The notes under the pieces: generated by a model
Seen by the model: only the letters and a program-made list of their open reading frames with translations
What the model was told of the DNA's origin: nothing
The model's database searches: none
In this document: positions 44,768 to 52,613 of the stretch, in pieces
How the letters are laid out: every line of letters starts with the position of its first letter
How positions within the stretch are numbered: the stretch's first letter is position 1
Source: an uncultured Bacteroidales bacterium
Lineage (GTDB): Bacteria; Bacteroidota; Bacteroidia; Bacteroidales; Muribaculaceae
Length of the DNA stretch: 64,000 nt
Direction: 5' to 3'
Assembly: GCA_902776435.1 (NCBI GenBank)
Contig: CACYQB010000001.1
Span: 124,001-188,000, forward strand
Position numbers and translations under genes: made by a program

Positions 44768-45850
44768 TTAGAACTTGGTGATGCCCATGATCTCGCGGAC
44801 GTCGGCCAGCGTCTTGCTGGCACGGGCGCGTGCGCGCTCGGCACCCATTTCCAGAACGCGATGCAGGTAGGCGTCGTCGTTCTCGATGTCGATGATGCGC
44901 TCACGGATGGGCGTAGTCATGGCCACGATATCCTCGGCAATCTCTTTCTTGAGGTCACCGTAGCGGATTGAGCAGTCGTTATAGGCGTCGGTGAAGAACT
45001 GCACTTTGTCGGGGGTGCCGACGAGTTTGAGAATCGTGAATAGGTTCTGTACAGGTTCTGCCATGGGCTGGTTGGGCTCGGTGGGGCCACCATCGGTCAC
45101 GGCGCGCATTACCTTCTTGCGGATAGTCTTTTCGTCGTCAACAAGATAGATGCAGTTGCCTTCGCTCTTTCCCATCTTGCCACTGCCGTCCAGGCCGGGC
45201 ACCTTGACGGGTGCGCTGCCGAAGTTGAAATTCTGTGGCTCCTTGAAGTATTCGGTCTTGTAGAACGAGTTGAAACGACGTGCGAAGCGGCGAGTCAATT
45301 CCAGATGCTGCTCCTGGTCCTTGCCCACGGGGACAAAGTCGGCACGCTGGATGAGGATATCCACAGCCATCAGGGTGGGGTAGGTCAGCAGACCGGCGTT
45401 GACGCGCTTGTTGGTGCTGGCGCCGATGATTTCCTTGGCAACATCCTCGTCGTCATCACCTTGGGTGGGAGCAGTGATGCCAAGGGCCTTGCGGGCCTTG
45501 TCCTTGAAGGCCGCAGTGCGCATCAGTTCACCGATGCCCACGTGCATGTTGAGCAGCAGGTACATCTCGCTCACCTCGGGCACATCACTCTGCACAAAGA
45601 TGGTGGACTTCTCTGGGTCGAGGCCGGCAGCCAGATATTCGGCCAGAATGTGGCGCACATTGGTGTGCAGCTCCTTCGGGTCGGGGTTCGTGGTTAGGGC
45701 GTGCAGGTCGGCGATAAAGTAGTAACTGTCATACTTGCCTTCGTTCTGCATCTTCACGAAGTTACTCAGGGCGCCCAGGTAGTTACCCAAGTGCAACTGT
45801 CCTGTGGGGCGAATTCCGCTTAAAACAATCTTTTTGTTATCCATATTCAA
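44768..45850 (-). CDS. trpS: Tryptophan-tRNA ligase
   Basis: This 360-residue class I aminoacyl-tRNA synthetase has the HIGH-type motif GQLHLGNYLGAL (about 17-28) and KMSKS-type loop GKMGKSEGN (about 225-233). Length and order fit TrpRS of the longer Bacteroidetes type with an acidic insertion (QGDDDEDVAKE) near 130. The protein charges tRNA-Trp. It has a -7 box (TACCTTTG) at 45880-45887 on the minus strand; the heptamer tandem repeat at 45895 lies where the -33 region would be. Confidence 0.95.
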   Translation of the reverse strand: MNMDNKKIVLSGIRPTGQLHLGNYLGALSNFVKMQNEGKYDSYYFIADLHALTTNPDPKELHTNVRHILAEYLAAGLDPEKSTIFVQSDVPEVSEMYLLLNMHVGIGELMRTAAFKDKARKALGITAPTQGDDDEDVAKEIIGASTNKRVNAGLLTYPTLMAVDILIQRADFVPVGKDQEQHLELTRRFARRFNSFYKTEYFKEPQNFNFGSAPVKVPGLDGSGKMGKSEGNCIYLVDDEKTIRKKVMRAVTDGGPTEPNQPMAEPVQNLFTILKLVGTPDKVQFFTDAYNDCSIRYGDLKKEIAEDIVAMTTPIRERIIDIENDDAYLHRVLEMGAERARARASKTLADVREIMGITKF

Positions 45851-45879
45851 ATTTTGGGTATATTTTCTTTTTGTGGCCG

Positions 45880-45887
45880 CAAAGGTA
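45880..45887 (-). promoter_or_regulatory. -7 element (TACCTTTG) of trpS
   Basis: A full TAnnTTTG match on the minus strand, 30 nt upstream of the trpS start. The -33 position falls in a GTTTTCA tandem repeat. Confidence 0.5.
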
Positions 45888-45894
45888 CGATAAA

Positions 45895-45930
45895 GTTTTC
45901 AGTTTTCAGTTTTCAGTTTTCAGTTTTTTC
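45895..45930. repeat. GTTTTCA heptamer tandem repeat
   Basis: Four exact GTTTTCA units (45895-45922) are followed by a degenerate GTTTTTTC. It occupies nearly all of the gap between trpS and the inositol-phosphatase gene. Confidence 0.85.
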
Positions 45931-45942
45931 AATGAGGAGTAA

Positions 45943-46740
45943 TCACTCTACCATAGCAAGCAACTCGGGGGCGATGCCGGGGCAGGAGGCGAGGATGCAG
46001 ATGCCGTGGTCGTTGCGGTAACGCTTGACGGTGGCTCCGGCTTCCAGTGCGATCAGTTCTCCGGCACAGGCATCCCACTCCTTGAGGTTCAGTTCCCAAT
46101 AGCCGTCAAGCCAACCTGCTGCCACATAACACAAGTCCATCGCTGCCGAACCTAATCGCCTGATTCCCCTCACGCGTGGCATGACCTGAGCAAATCGGTC
46201 CAGGTTGTTATCGGGGTTGGTGGCTTTGTCATAAGGGAAGCCTGTTGAAATCACTGCGCGTTGCAGTTCCGTCGTGGGCTTGGCCTGCAAGCGCCCGTAC
46301 GGACCATAGGCGCCTTTTCCCTTGATGGCATAAAACTCCTCGCCGAGTGTCGGTGCATAGACGTAACCCATGCTGGTTTGGCCATCCACTTTGAGTCCGA
46401 TGGAGATGCAATAGGTCGCGAGTCCGGCGCTGTAGTTCACCGTGCCGTCGAGCGGGTCGATAACCCATTGGCACTGGGCTTGGCGGTGGTCATCGCCGCT
46501 TTCCTCGCTGAGGATGGCGTGGTTGGGGTACTGGTGGTGCAGGTGGTCGATAATGATGCGCTCGCTGGCCTTATCGGCCTCGGTCACAATGTCATACGCG
46601 CTACCTTTGTCCTCAATGTCCAGGTCACGGCGGCGGAAAAAGCCTTTCAGCGCTTCGCCAGCCTCGTGACCCATCAGCCTGGCGCTTTGAAGCCATTGCT
46701 GTTCCTGTGGGGTGAAATCGGTTGTTGTCATGTTTTTCAT
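45943..46740 (-). CDS. Inositol monophosphatase-family phosphatase
   Basis: This 265-residue metal-dependent phosphatase has the family motifs LSEESGDD (metal-binding Glu; about 76-83), DPLDGTVNYSAG (about 93-104) and WDACAGELIALEAGA (about 221-235). Members dephosphorylate inositol phosphate or related sugar phosphates; the exact substrate is not readable. An alternative start lies three codons downstream (MTTTDF). Confidence 0.92.
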   Translation of the reverse strand: MKNMTTTDFTPQEQQWLQSARLMGHEAGEALKGFFRRRDLDIEDKGSAYDIVTEADKASERIIIDHLHHQYPNHAILSEESGDDHRQAQCQWVIDPLDGTVNYSAGLATYCISIGLKVDGQTSMGYVYAPTLGEEFYAIKGKGAYGPYGRLQAKPTTELQRAVISTGFPYDKATNPDNNLDRFAQVMPRVRGIRRLGSAAMDLCYVAAGWLDGYWELNLKEWDACAGELIALEAGATVKRYRNDHGICILASCPGIAPELLAMVE

Positions 46741-46766
46741 CTTTAATTTGAAACCTGAAACATATT

Positions 46767-46796
46767 AAAAAAAGGGAGCCACTTGAGTGCCCCCTT
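46767..46796 (-). terminator. Probable terminator of the Lrp-family gene
   Basis: On the minus strand an imperfect GC-rich stem (46772-46782 with 46787-46796; one bulge and one mismatch) is followed by a T-run (A-run 46767-46773 on plus), just past the stop codon. Confidence 0.55.
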
Positions 46797-46801
46797 GTTT
46801 G

Positions 46802-47287
46802 TTACTGATTGATTGGTTCATTGCCGCCATCGGGCTCAATGGGAATCTGACGTTTAAACACCTCTTTGAAGGTGATAAGAGTCTCGCTGCGGCCCAAGCC
46901 CATTTTCAGGAAACGGTCATGGATGACCTGCAGGAGATGGTCATTGTTCTTGGCGTACAATTTGACAAACATGTCATATTTACCCGTGGTAAAGTAGCAT
47001 TCTACCACCTCGGGGACAGTTTTTAATCTCGCCACTACCTCGTCAAACTTTGAGGGGTCATTCAAGAAGAATCCGATATATGCACATGTCTCATAGCCTA
47101 CCGAAGCCGGGTTAATCAGTGAGATGGAACCATTGATAACCCCCATGTTATAAAGTTTCTGGATGCGCTGATGGATAGCGGCACCGGATACGTTACAAGC
47201 CCGGGCAATTTCCAGATAGGGCTTACGGGCATTGAGAGACAGCATTTTCAGGATCTTGTAATCAAGTGAATCTAGTTTAGTTGCCAT
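46802..47287 (-). CDS. Lrp/AsnC-family transcriptional regulator
   Basis: The ATG at 47287 (MATKLDSLDYKILKML) matches the usual family start and gives 161 residues; the longer frame adds 29 residues without a domain. The N-terminal winged helix-turn-helix is LEIARACNVSGAAIHQRIQK (about 27-46). The C-terminal RAM (AsnC) domain begins near ETCAYIGFFL and has the VVECYFTTGKYDMFVKLYAK segment (about 95-114). It likely responds to an amino acid. Targets are not evident from neighbours. Confidence 0.92.
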   Translation of the reverse strand: MATKLDSLDYKILKMLSLNARKPYLEIARACNVSGAAIHQRIQKLYNMGVINGSISLINPASVGYETCAYIGFFLNDPSKFDEVVARLKTVPEVVECYFTTGKYDMFVKLYAKNNDHLLQVIHDRFLKMGLGRSETLITFKEVFKRQIPIEPDGGNEPINQ

Positions 47288-47532
47288 AAGTTTATCGTTA
47301 TTTATCAGTGAATAATCATAATTATGCGCTACAACACGTTCATTTACAAGTGCAAGCGAGGGGTTGCTATTCAAGTCGCGGTTACAGCGCTACAAAGATA
47401 CAACAATTTTCTTAAACATAGTAATAATTTATAATAAAATTTCGCAAAAATCATTCATATCTCTTATTTTTAACATTTCGGCATGAAAAAGAAAAATAGA
47501 ATTAAATAGTTTCTTAATTGAAAAATATAGTG

Positions 47533-47540
47533 TACTTTTG
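47533..47540 (+). promoter_or_regulatory. -7 element (TACTTTTG) of prmC
   Basis: TACTTTTG fits TAnnTTTG and ends only 6 nt before the prmC ATG, implying a leaderless or near-leaderless transcript if used. No good -33 box. The 47288-47532 spacer is A/T-rich with nothing else recognised. Confidence 0.4.
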
Positions 47541-47546
47541 CGTACT

Positions 47547-48389
47547 ATGAAACTGAAAGAAGCTATAGAACAACTGAGGAGTGGCCTGGTTGGCGTGGCC
47601 GAGCCGCAGGAAGTCCAGGCAATGATTCGCGTCATCTGTGAGGATGTTTTCAATTATGACCCGGTGGACGTGGCATTGCGCCAGGAGAGTGAGTTGCCAG
47701 AGTTTGCTCAAGAGAAGGTCAACGACATTATTGCGCGTCTGTGCCGTCATGAGCCGTTGCAGTACATCCTGGGCAGCGCACGCTTTCACGGTCATAAATT
47801 CAAGGTTACTCCCGCCGTTCTCATCCCTCGGCCCGAGACTGAGCAGCTCGTTGACCTCATTGTGGATGAGAACCCGTCCAGTGACTTGCGGGTACTCGAT
47901 ATGGGAACCGGTAGCGGTTGCATTGCCATTTCTCTGGCGCGTGCATTGAAATTTGCCCAGGTCGATGCGCTGGATGTTTCACGCGATGCCCTCGCTGTCG
48001 CCCGGGATAATGCCGTTGCACTGAAGGTCAAAGTGAACTTTTTCGAGAGCGATATGCTCTCACCGCAGCCCCCTGCCCACTATGATATCATCGTGAGCAA
48101 TCCGCCTTATGTCTGCTGGAGTGAACGTGATGCCATGGATCGCAACGTCAAGGATTATGAACCGGGACAGGCCTTGTTTGTCCCTGATAATGATCCACTG
48201 CTCTTCTATAAGGCGATAGCCCCCTATGCCGCCCGATCACTCGACCGCGGTGGCCACTTGTATCTGGAAATCAACCAGCGATTTGGCAACGAGGTCAAGC
48301 GTCTGCTTGAAGCCGAGGGTTTTGACGAGGTACGCATCATCGAGGACAGTTTCGGCAAGGTGCGTTTTGCCGCTGCAATCAGGAAATGA
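47547..48389 (+). CDS. prmC: Release-factor glutamine methyltransferase
   Basis: This 280-residue SAM-dependent enzyme methylates the Gln of the GGQ motif in peptide chain release factors. The N-terminal helical domain (about 1-80) is followed by the methyltransferase domain with the SAM motif VLDMGTGSGCIAISLA (about 113-128) and the hallmark substrate motif SNPPYV (about 182-187). The start at 47547 is the first ATG; a TTG 9 nt earlier is inside the -7 box. ribD starts 3 nt after the stop, so the two form an operon. Confidence 0.93.
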   Translation: MKLKEAIEQLRSGLVGVAEPQEVQAMIRVICEDVFNYDPVDVALRQESELPEFAQEKVNDIIARLCRHEPLQYILGSARFHGHKFKVTPAVLIPRPETEQLVDLIVDENPSSDLRVLDMGTGSGCIAISLARALKFAQVDALDVSRDALAVARDNAVALKVKVNFFESDMLSPQPPAHYDIIVSNPPYVCWSERDAMDRNVKDYEPGQALFVPDNDPLLFYKAIAPYAARSLDRGGHLYLEINQRFGNEVKRLLEAEGFDEVRIIEDSFGKVRFAAAIRK

Positions 48390-48392
48390 TTC

Positions 48393-49427
48393 ATGCAGAT
48401 TGACGAGAGATACATGCGCCGTGCGCTGCAGTTGGCCCAGCAGGGAGCCGGTCACACGTCGCCCAATCCCATGGTGGGTGCAGTGATTGTCGGCCCTGAC
48501 GGGAAGATTCTCGGCGAGGGTTGGCATCGCAAGTGTGGCTATGCCCATGCCGAAGTCAATGCCGTGTCGATGATTCGCGATGCCAATCTGTTGAAAGACA
48601 GCACAATATATGTAACTCTGGAGCCGTGTTCCCATTACGGAAAAACGCCGCCGTGCGCCAGCATGCTTATCGAGCGAGGTATCCCTAGGGTGGTTGTAGG
48701 CACGTTAGACCCCTTTGTCAAGGTGGCTGGCCGGGGTGTGCAATTGCTGCGTGACGCTGGAATCGAGGTCGTTGTCGGCGTGCTCGAGCAGGAATGCCGC
48801 GAGTTGAACCGCCGTTTCATGACCGCCCACACGATAGGCCGCCCCTGGGTGCAGCTCAAGTGGGCCCAAACCGCCGATGGTTTTATTGCCCTGCCGCCTG
48901 ACGCGGGAGAGAATCCCTTGCACATGTCCACCCCCGTGACCATGTGCCTGATGCACCGCCAGCGGTCGCTGTGTGACGCCATCGTCGTTGGTGCTGCTAC
49001 TGCACGCATCGACAACCCCTCATTGACAACTCGGCAGTGGCCTGGCAAATCGCCCCTAAGGGTTGTCCTGTCTGGAAATTTGTCAATCCCCGACAACCTG
49101 AAGCTGCTGCATGACGGGCTGCCGACAATCATCTATAACCATGTGAAAAATGAAACCACCGGAGCAGTGGAGTATGTCAAAATGGACACCGATGCTCCAC
49201 AATCATGGCTCGAGGACCTGTATCGTCGCGGAGTGACCAGTGTGATGGTCGAGGGCGGCGCAAATGTGCTGCAAGGCATCATTGATGCCGGAGCATGGGA
49301 TGAGGCCCGTATCGAAGTCAGTTCCCGCCAGGTGGGGCGTGGTGTCGCGGCTCCCGTGATAGATGGCCCCGTTGCCGCCCGTCACTGCATCGACGGCAAC
49401 GTCATCACAGTGATGAGGCGCCGCTGA
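48393..49427 (+). CDS. ribD: Bifunctional riboflavin biosynthesis deaminase/reductase
   Basis: This 344-residue protein has an N-terminal deaminase domain (about 1-145) with zinc motifs HAEVNAV (about 51-57) and EPCSHYGKTPPC (about 76-87), and a C-terminal reductase domain (about 148-344; WAQTADGFIALP and VEGGANVLQG). It performs steps two and three of riboflavin synthesis. It follows prmC by 3 nt. No RFN riboswitch is visible in the region, consistent with operon placement. Confidence 0.94.
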   Translation: MQIDERYMRRALQLAQQGAGHTSPNPMVGAVIVGPDGKILGEGWHRKCGYAHAEVNAVSMIRDANLLKDSTIYVTLEPCSHYGKTPPCASMLIERGIPRVVVGTLDPFVKVAGRGVQLLRDAGIEVVVGVLEQECRELNRRFMTAHTIGRPWVQLKWAQTADGFIALPPDAGENPLHMSTPVTMCLMHRQRSLCDAIVVGAATARIDNPSLTTRQWPGKSPLRVVLSGNLSIPDNLKLLHDGLPTIIYNHVKNETTGAVEYVKMDTDAPQSWLEDLYRRGVTSVMVEGGANVLQGIIDAGAWDEARIEVSSRQVGRGVAAPVIDGPVAARHCIDGNVITVMRRR

Positions 49428-49602
49428 TTTTACTGGAGAAACAGCCTGTTCGCGTTAAAAAGGTGTAAAATTCCTCATTTTACCGTTTATTATCTTTAAC
49501 GGGTGCACGTCATGTGCCCGTGAAATAGTACCTTTACCCCCCAAAAATGCGGGCTCAGACATTATAATAAAGAAAAATCCAGTGTGAGACCGAATTTTTT
49601 TG

Positions 49603-49610
49603 TAATTTTG
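49603..49610 (+). promoter_or_regulatory. -7 element (TAATTTTG) before the DUF6242 gene
   Basis: TAATTTTG lies 30 nt before the ATG at 49641. No TTTG at the expected -33 position. The gap 49428-49602 contains nothing else recognised. Confidence 0.4.
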
Positions 49611-49640
49611 CCGTTTGTAAAAAAGAACAAATAGACAATA

Positions 49641-51140
49641 ATGACCAATAAAACACCTCTATATTTCGTGTTGGCGATGATGGTAGCGCTTTCATCGCTG
49701 CCCATGCTTGTATCATGTAACAAGGACAATGACAAAGACAGCGATGACTCGTACACTTACAGTACTAGTGAGCAGACGACATTGGTTAAGGACTTTGGCT
49801 TGCAGGCAGATTCGAAAGTGCTTGACAATCTGGACTCGGTGCATTTCACCGTCGACTACGATAAGGGCTTGATTTATAATGCCGACTCACTGCCTGTTGG
49901 CACTGATATCTCGTCCCTCAAAGTCATTGTCGAGTTTCTGAACACTGTCAAATCGGCTGTGTTCCATATCTCGGACGCCACTGTCCAGGCCGACACGGCA
50001 ATCAATTACTCCACCTCAATGACCCAGCCCATCGACTTCACCGGTAAGACCTTGTTGACGGTAACCTCGGCCGATGAGATGGAGGTAAAGAACTATGAAG
50101 TCAAGGTACTTGTTCACAAGGTAAGGCCTGACACCCTCATTTGGAACCAGAATTGGCGCCGCGACCTGCCGGGATATGCGAGCGACTTGAGTGCCCTCAA
50201 GATGGTCCAGCAGGGTGATCTGTACCGCATCATGACTTACAATGGTAACACCTGCAAAATGTTGACGGCTTCGGCTCCTGGCCAGACCTCATGGGATGAA
50301 CAGCTTGTTGATATGCCTTTCGAGCCCCAGGTAAAGACTCTCACTGCAACAGACGAAGCACTCTATATGCTGTCCATGGATGGCACCCTGTTCACCTCGA
50401 CCGAAGGTGTGGAATGGAACTCATGTGGTGTGAGGTGGTACACGTTGCTGGGTGCTTATGAGGAGCGTGTGCTGGGCATCATTGATAACTATGACGGAAG
50501 TTATACCTATGACGAGTATCCTCGTCAAGATGGCTTTGTCAGTGAGGAGGTTCCGGAGAATTTCCCTGTGAGCCACTCGTCTAACATGATAGCGGTTGAC
50601 AACAAGTGGGCCCTTTCGTCTCAGGTGATGATTGTGGGCGGTGTTGACTGCAACGGTAACGTGATAAAAGACACTTGGGGCTATGACGGCAACAAGTGGG
50701 GCCAGATCAACAATATCCATGGTGAACAATTGCCAGCCCTCGCCGATGCGACCTTGTTTTCTTATTTCACCTTCAAGAGATTGCCCGGTGTTCGCCGTTA
50801 CGGCCGCCAGTCAACATGGTACTTGATGGGTGGACGCAAATCCGACGGTTCGCTCAATAATGACATTTATCTGTCAAACACTCAAGGCGTTGTCTGGTTC
50901 AAGAGCGATTCGACCATGGTACAGCCCGATTATATGCCTGATTTCTATGGAGCCCAAGCATTTGTGGGTGAAGAGACCATGACAGCCCCCAACCGCGTGC
51001 CTAGCCGCGTGTCATCACTTCCCACCACGTGGCAGTGCCCCTATATCTATCTGTTCGGTGGCTATGATGCCGATGGCGATTTGTTGCCCTACGTGTGGCG
51101 TGGCGTGTATAACCGCTTGACCAATACGCCCATATATTAA
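49641..51140 (+). CDS. DUF6242-family surface lipoprotein
   Basis: This 499-residue protein has a signal sequence with lipobox LVSC (Cys about 26), then an Asp/Ser-rich linker. An N-terminal beta domain is followed by a Kelch-like segment of beta strands with repeated WxxxG patterns (e.g. MGGRKSDGSLNND, LFGGYDADGDL). The layout matches DUF6242 lipoproteins of Bacteroidales. Likely surface-exposed, function unknown. It sits 27 nt before porG, so it may be part of the same transcript. Confidence 0.85.
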   Translation: MTNKTPLYFVLAMMVALSSLPMLVSCNKDNDKDSDDSYTYSTSEQTTLVKDFGLQADSKVLDNLDSVHFTVDYDKGLIYNADSLPVGTDISSLKVIVEFLNTVKSAVFHISDATVQADTAINYSTSMTQPIDFTGKTLLTVTSADEMEVKNYEVKVLVHKVRPDTLIWNQNWRRDLPGYASDLSALKMVQQGDLYRIMTYNGNTCKMLTASAPGQTSWDEQLVDMPFEPQVKTLTATDEALYMLSMDGTLFTSTEGVEWNSCGVRWYTLLGAYEERVLGIIDNYDGSYTYDEYPRQDGFVSEEVPENFPVSHSSNMIAVDNKWALSSQVMIVGGVDCNGNVIKDTWGYDGNKWGQINNIHGEQLPALADATLFSYFTFKRLPGVRRYGRQSTWYLMGGRKSDGSLNNDIYLSNTQGVVWFKSDSTMVQPDYMPDFYGAQAFVGEETMTAPNRVPSRVSSLPTTWQCPYIYLFGGYDADGDLLPYVWRGVYNRLTNTPIY

Positions 51141-51167
51141 TCATCACTGCGACTCACTGACGAGAAG

Positions 51168-51839
51168 ATGAAGAAATCCCTATTCATATTATTATTGCTC
51201 ACCCTGATGACTGTGTCGCCAGTGGCGGCCCAGCAATACAAGTATGAGGCGGGTCCCACGTTGGGAATGACAGGTTATTTGGGCGAGGGCAACCTCGGCA
51301 GTTTGTTCAGGCATCCCAGTTTCACGGTTGGCGGTTTGTTCAGGTATACCCACAACAGCCGCTGGGCGTTCAAGGCCAACTTGAATTATGCCAACATCCG
51401 CGGCGATAGTGAGAAGGATGAGTCCTGGTACCCTGATGGGGCTAACTATACCTTCACGTCTAACCTTATCGACCTGGGCTTGACAGCGGAGTTCAACTTC
51501 CTGAACTTCGGCCGTGGCCCGGCCTACAAGAAATATAAGTTTATTTCTCCGTATATGGTGGCTGGTGTGGGCTTTGTGTTCGCCATGTGTAACGGTAGCA
51601 ATCAGGCCTCGTTCACCATACCTATCGGCATTGGCGTGAAATATAAATTCAAGGACAGGCTCAATCTGAATTTTGAATTCACCATGCGCAAGGAGTTCAG
51701 CGACCGCATAGACGGTTTGAGCGACCTGTACGGAATCAAGCACTCGTTTGCAAAGAATACAGACTGGTACTCGTTCGCCACGTTCTCGGTATCCTATGAG
51801 TTCGGCAAGCGCTGTATCAAGTGCAACTATATTGAATAA
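51168..51839 (+). CDS. porG: PorG-like outer-membrane beta-barrel of the T9SS
   Basis: This 223-residue protein has a signal peptide (MKKSLFILLLLTLMTVSPVA) and an eight-strand-type barrel pattern (e.g. KFISPYMVAGVGFVFAM, IPIGIGVKYKFKDRLNLNFE, WYSFATFSVSYEF at the end). It matches the DUF6089/PorG family. In P. gingivalis the order is likewise porG-uppS-bamA-skp-skp, which strengthens the call. PorG is a T9SS component linked to PorK/N and the OM ring. uppS begins 6 nt downstream. Confidence 0.87.
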   Translation: MKKSLFILLLLTLMTVSPVAAQQYKYEAGPTLGMTGYLGEGNLGSLFRHPSFTVGGLFRYTHNSRWAFKANLNYANIRGDSEKDESWYPDGANYTFTSNLIDLGLTAEFNFLNFGRGPAYKKYKFISPYMVAGVGFVFAMCNGSNQASFTIPIGIGVKYKFKDRLNLNFEFTMRKEFSDRIDGLSDLYGIKHSFAKNTDWYSFATFSVSYEFGKRCIKCNYIE

Positions 51840-51845
51840 TGCAGT

Positions 51846-52613
51846 ATGGCATCACTAAGTGACAAAATACAACAACTCGACCAGACGCGTATCCCGCGCC
51901 ACGTTGCCATCATTATGGACGGTAACGGCCGCTGGGCCAAGCAGCATGGCCATGAGCGCCGATTCGGTCATGAGAATGGTGTGACTACCGTTCGCCAGGT
52001 GACAGAGATAGCCAGCGAGGTGGGCGTGGAGTTCTTGACACTCTATACCTTCTCGACCGAGAACTGGAACCGCCCTCAAGATGAGGTGGATGCGCTCATG
52101 AACCTTATCGTGGTGAGCATCGAACAGCAGACGCCCGATTTGATTAAGAACAACGTGCGCCTGACCACCATCGGTGACATGGACCGCATGCCCGAGTTTG
52201 CCGCCAACCGCCTGCGCAAGTGCATGCAGGACACCTCCCACTGCACTGGCCTGGTGCTGTGCTTGGCACTGAGTTACTCGTCGCGTTGGGAGATCGTAGC
52301 CGCTTGCCGGCAGATGGCTCGTGAGGCCGTCGCTGGACAGTTGGATATCGATGCCATTGACGACACGGTGATGTCGGCTCACATGGCTACCCGTGACATG
52401 CCCGATCCGGACCTGCTTATCCGCACGGGCGGTGACTTGCGTGTGAGCAACTATCTGTTGTGGCAGATAGCCTATAGCGAACTCTACTTCACTTCAAAAT
52501 ATTGGCCCGATTTCACCAAGGAAGACTTCGTTGATGCGGTAGCCGAATTCCAGGCGCGTGAGCGACGTTATGGTAAAACGAGCGAACAGGTTAAACATGA
52601 GAATGAAGAGTAA
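51846..52613 (+). CDS. uppS: Isoprenyl (undecaprenyl) diphosphate synthase
   Basis: This 255-residue cis-prenyltransferase makes undecaprenyl diphosphate, the lipid carrier of peptidoglycan and glycans. The catalytic Asp lies in IIMDGNGRWAKQHGHERRFG (about 22-41); substrate-binding motifs LTLYTFSTENWNRP and DLLIRTGGDLRVSNYLLWQ-type segments (RTGGDLRVSNYLLW) are intact. It is between porG and bamA. Confidence 0.95.
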   Translation: MASLSDKIQQLDQTRIPRHVAIIMDGNGRWAKQHGHERRFGHENGVTTVRQVTEIASEVGVEFLTLYTFSTENWNRPQDEVDALMNLIVVSIEQQTPDLIKNNVRLTTIGDMDRMPEFAANRLRKCMQDTSHCTGLVLCLALSYSSRWEIVAACRQMAREAVAGQLDIDAIDDTVMSAHMATRDMPDPDLLIRTGGDLRVSNYLLWQIAYSELYFTSKYWPDFTKEDFVDAVAEFQARERRYGKTSEQVKHENEE

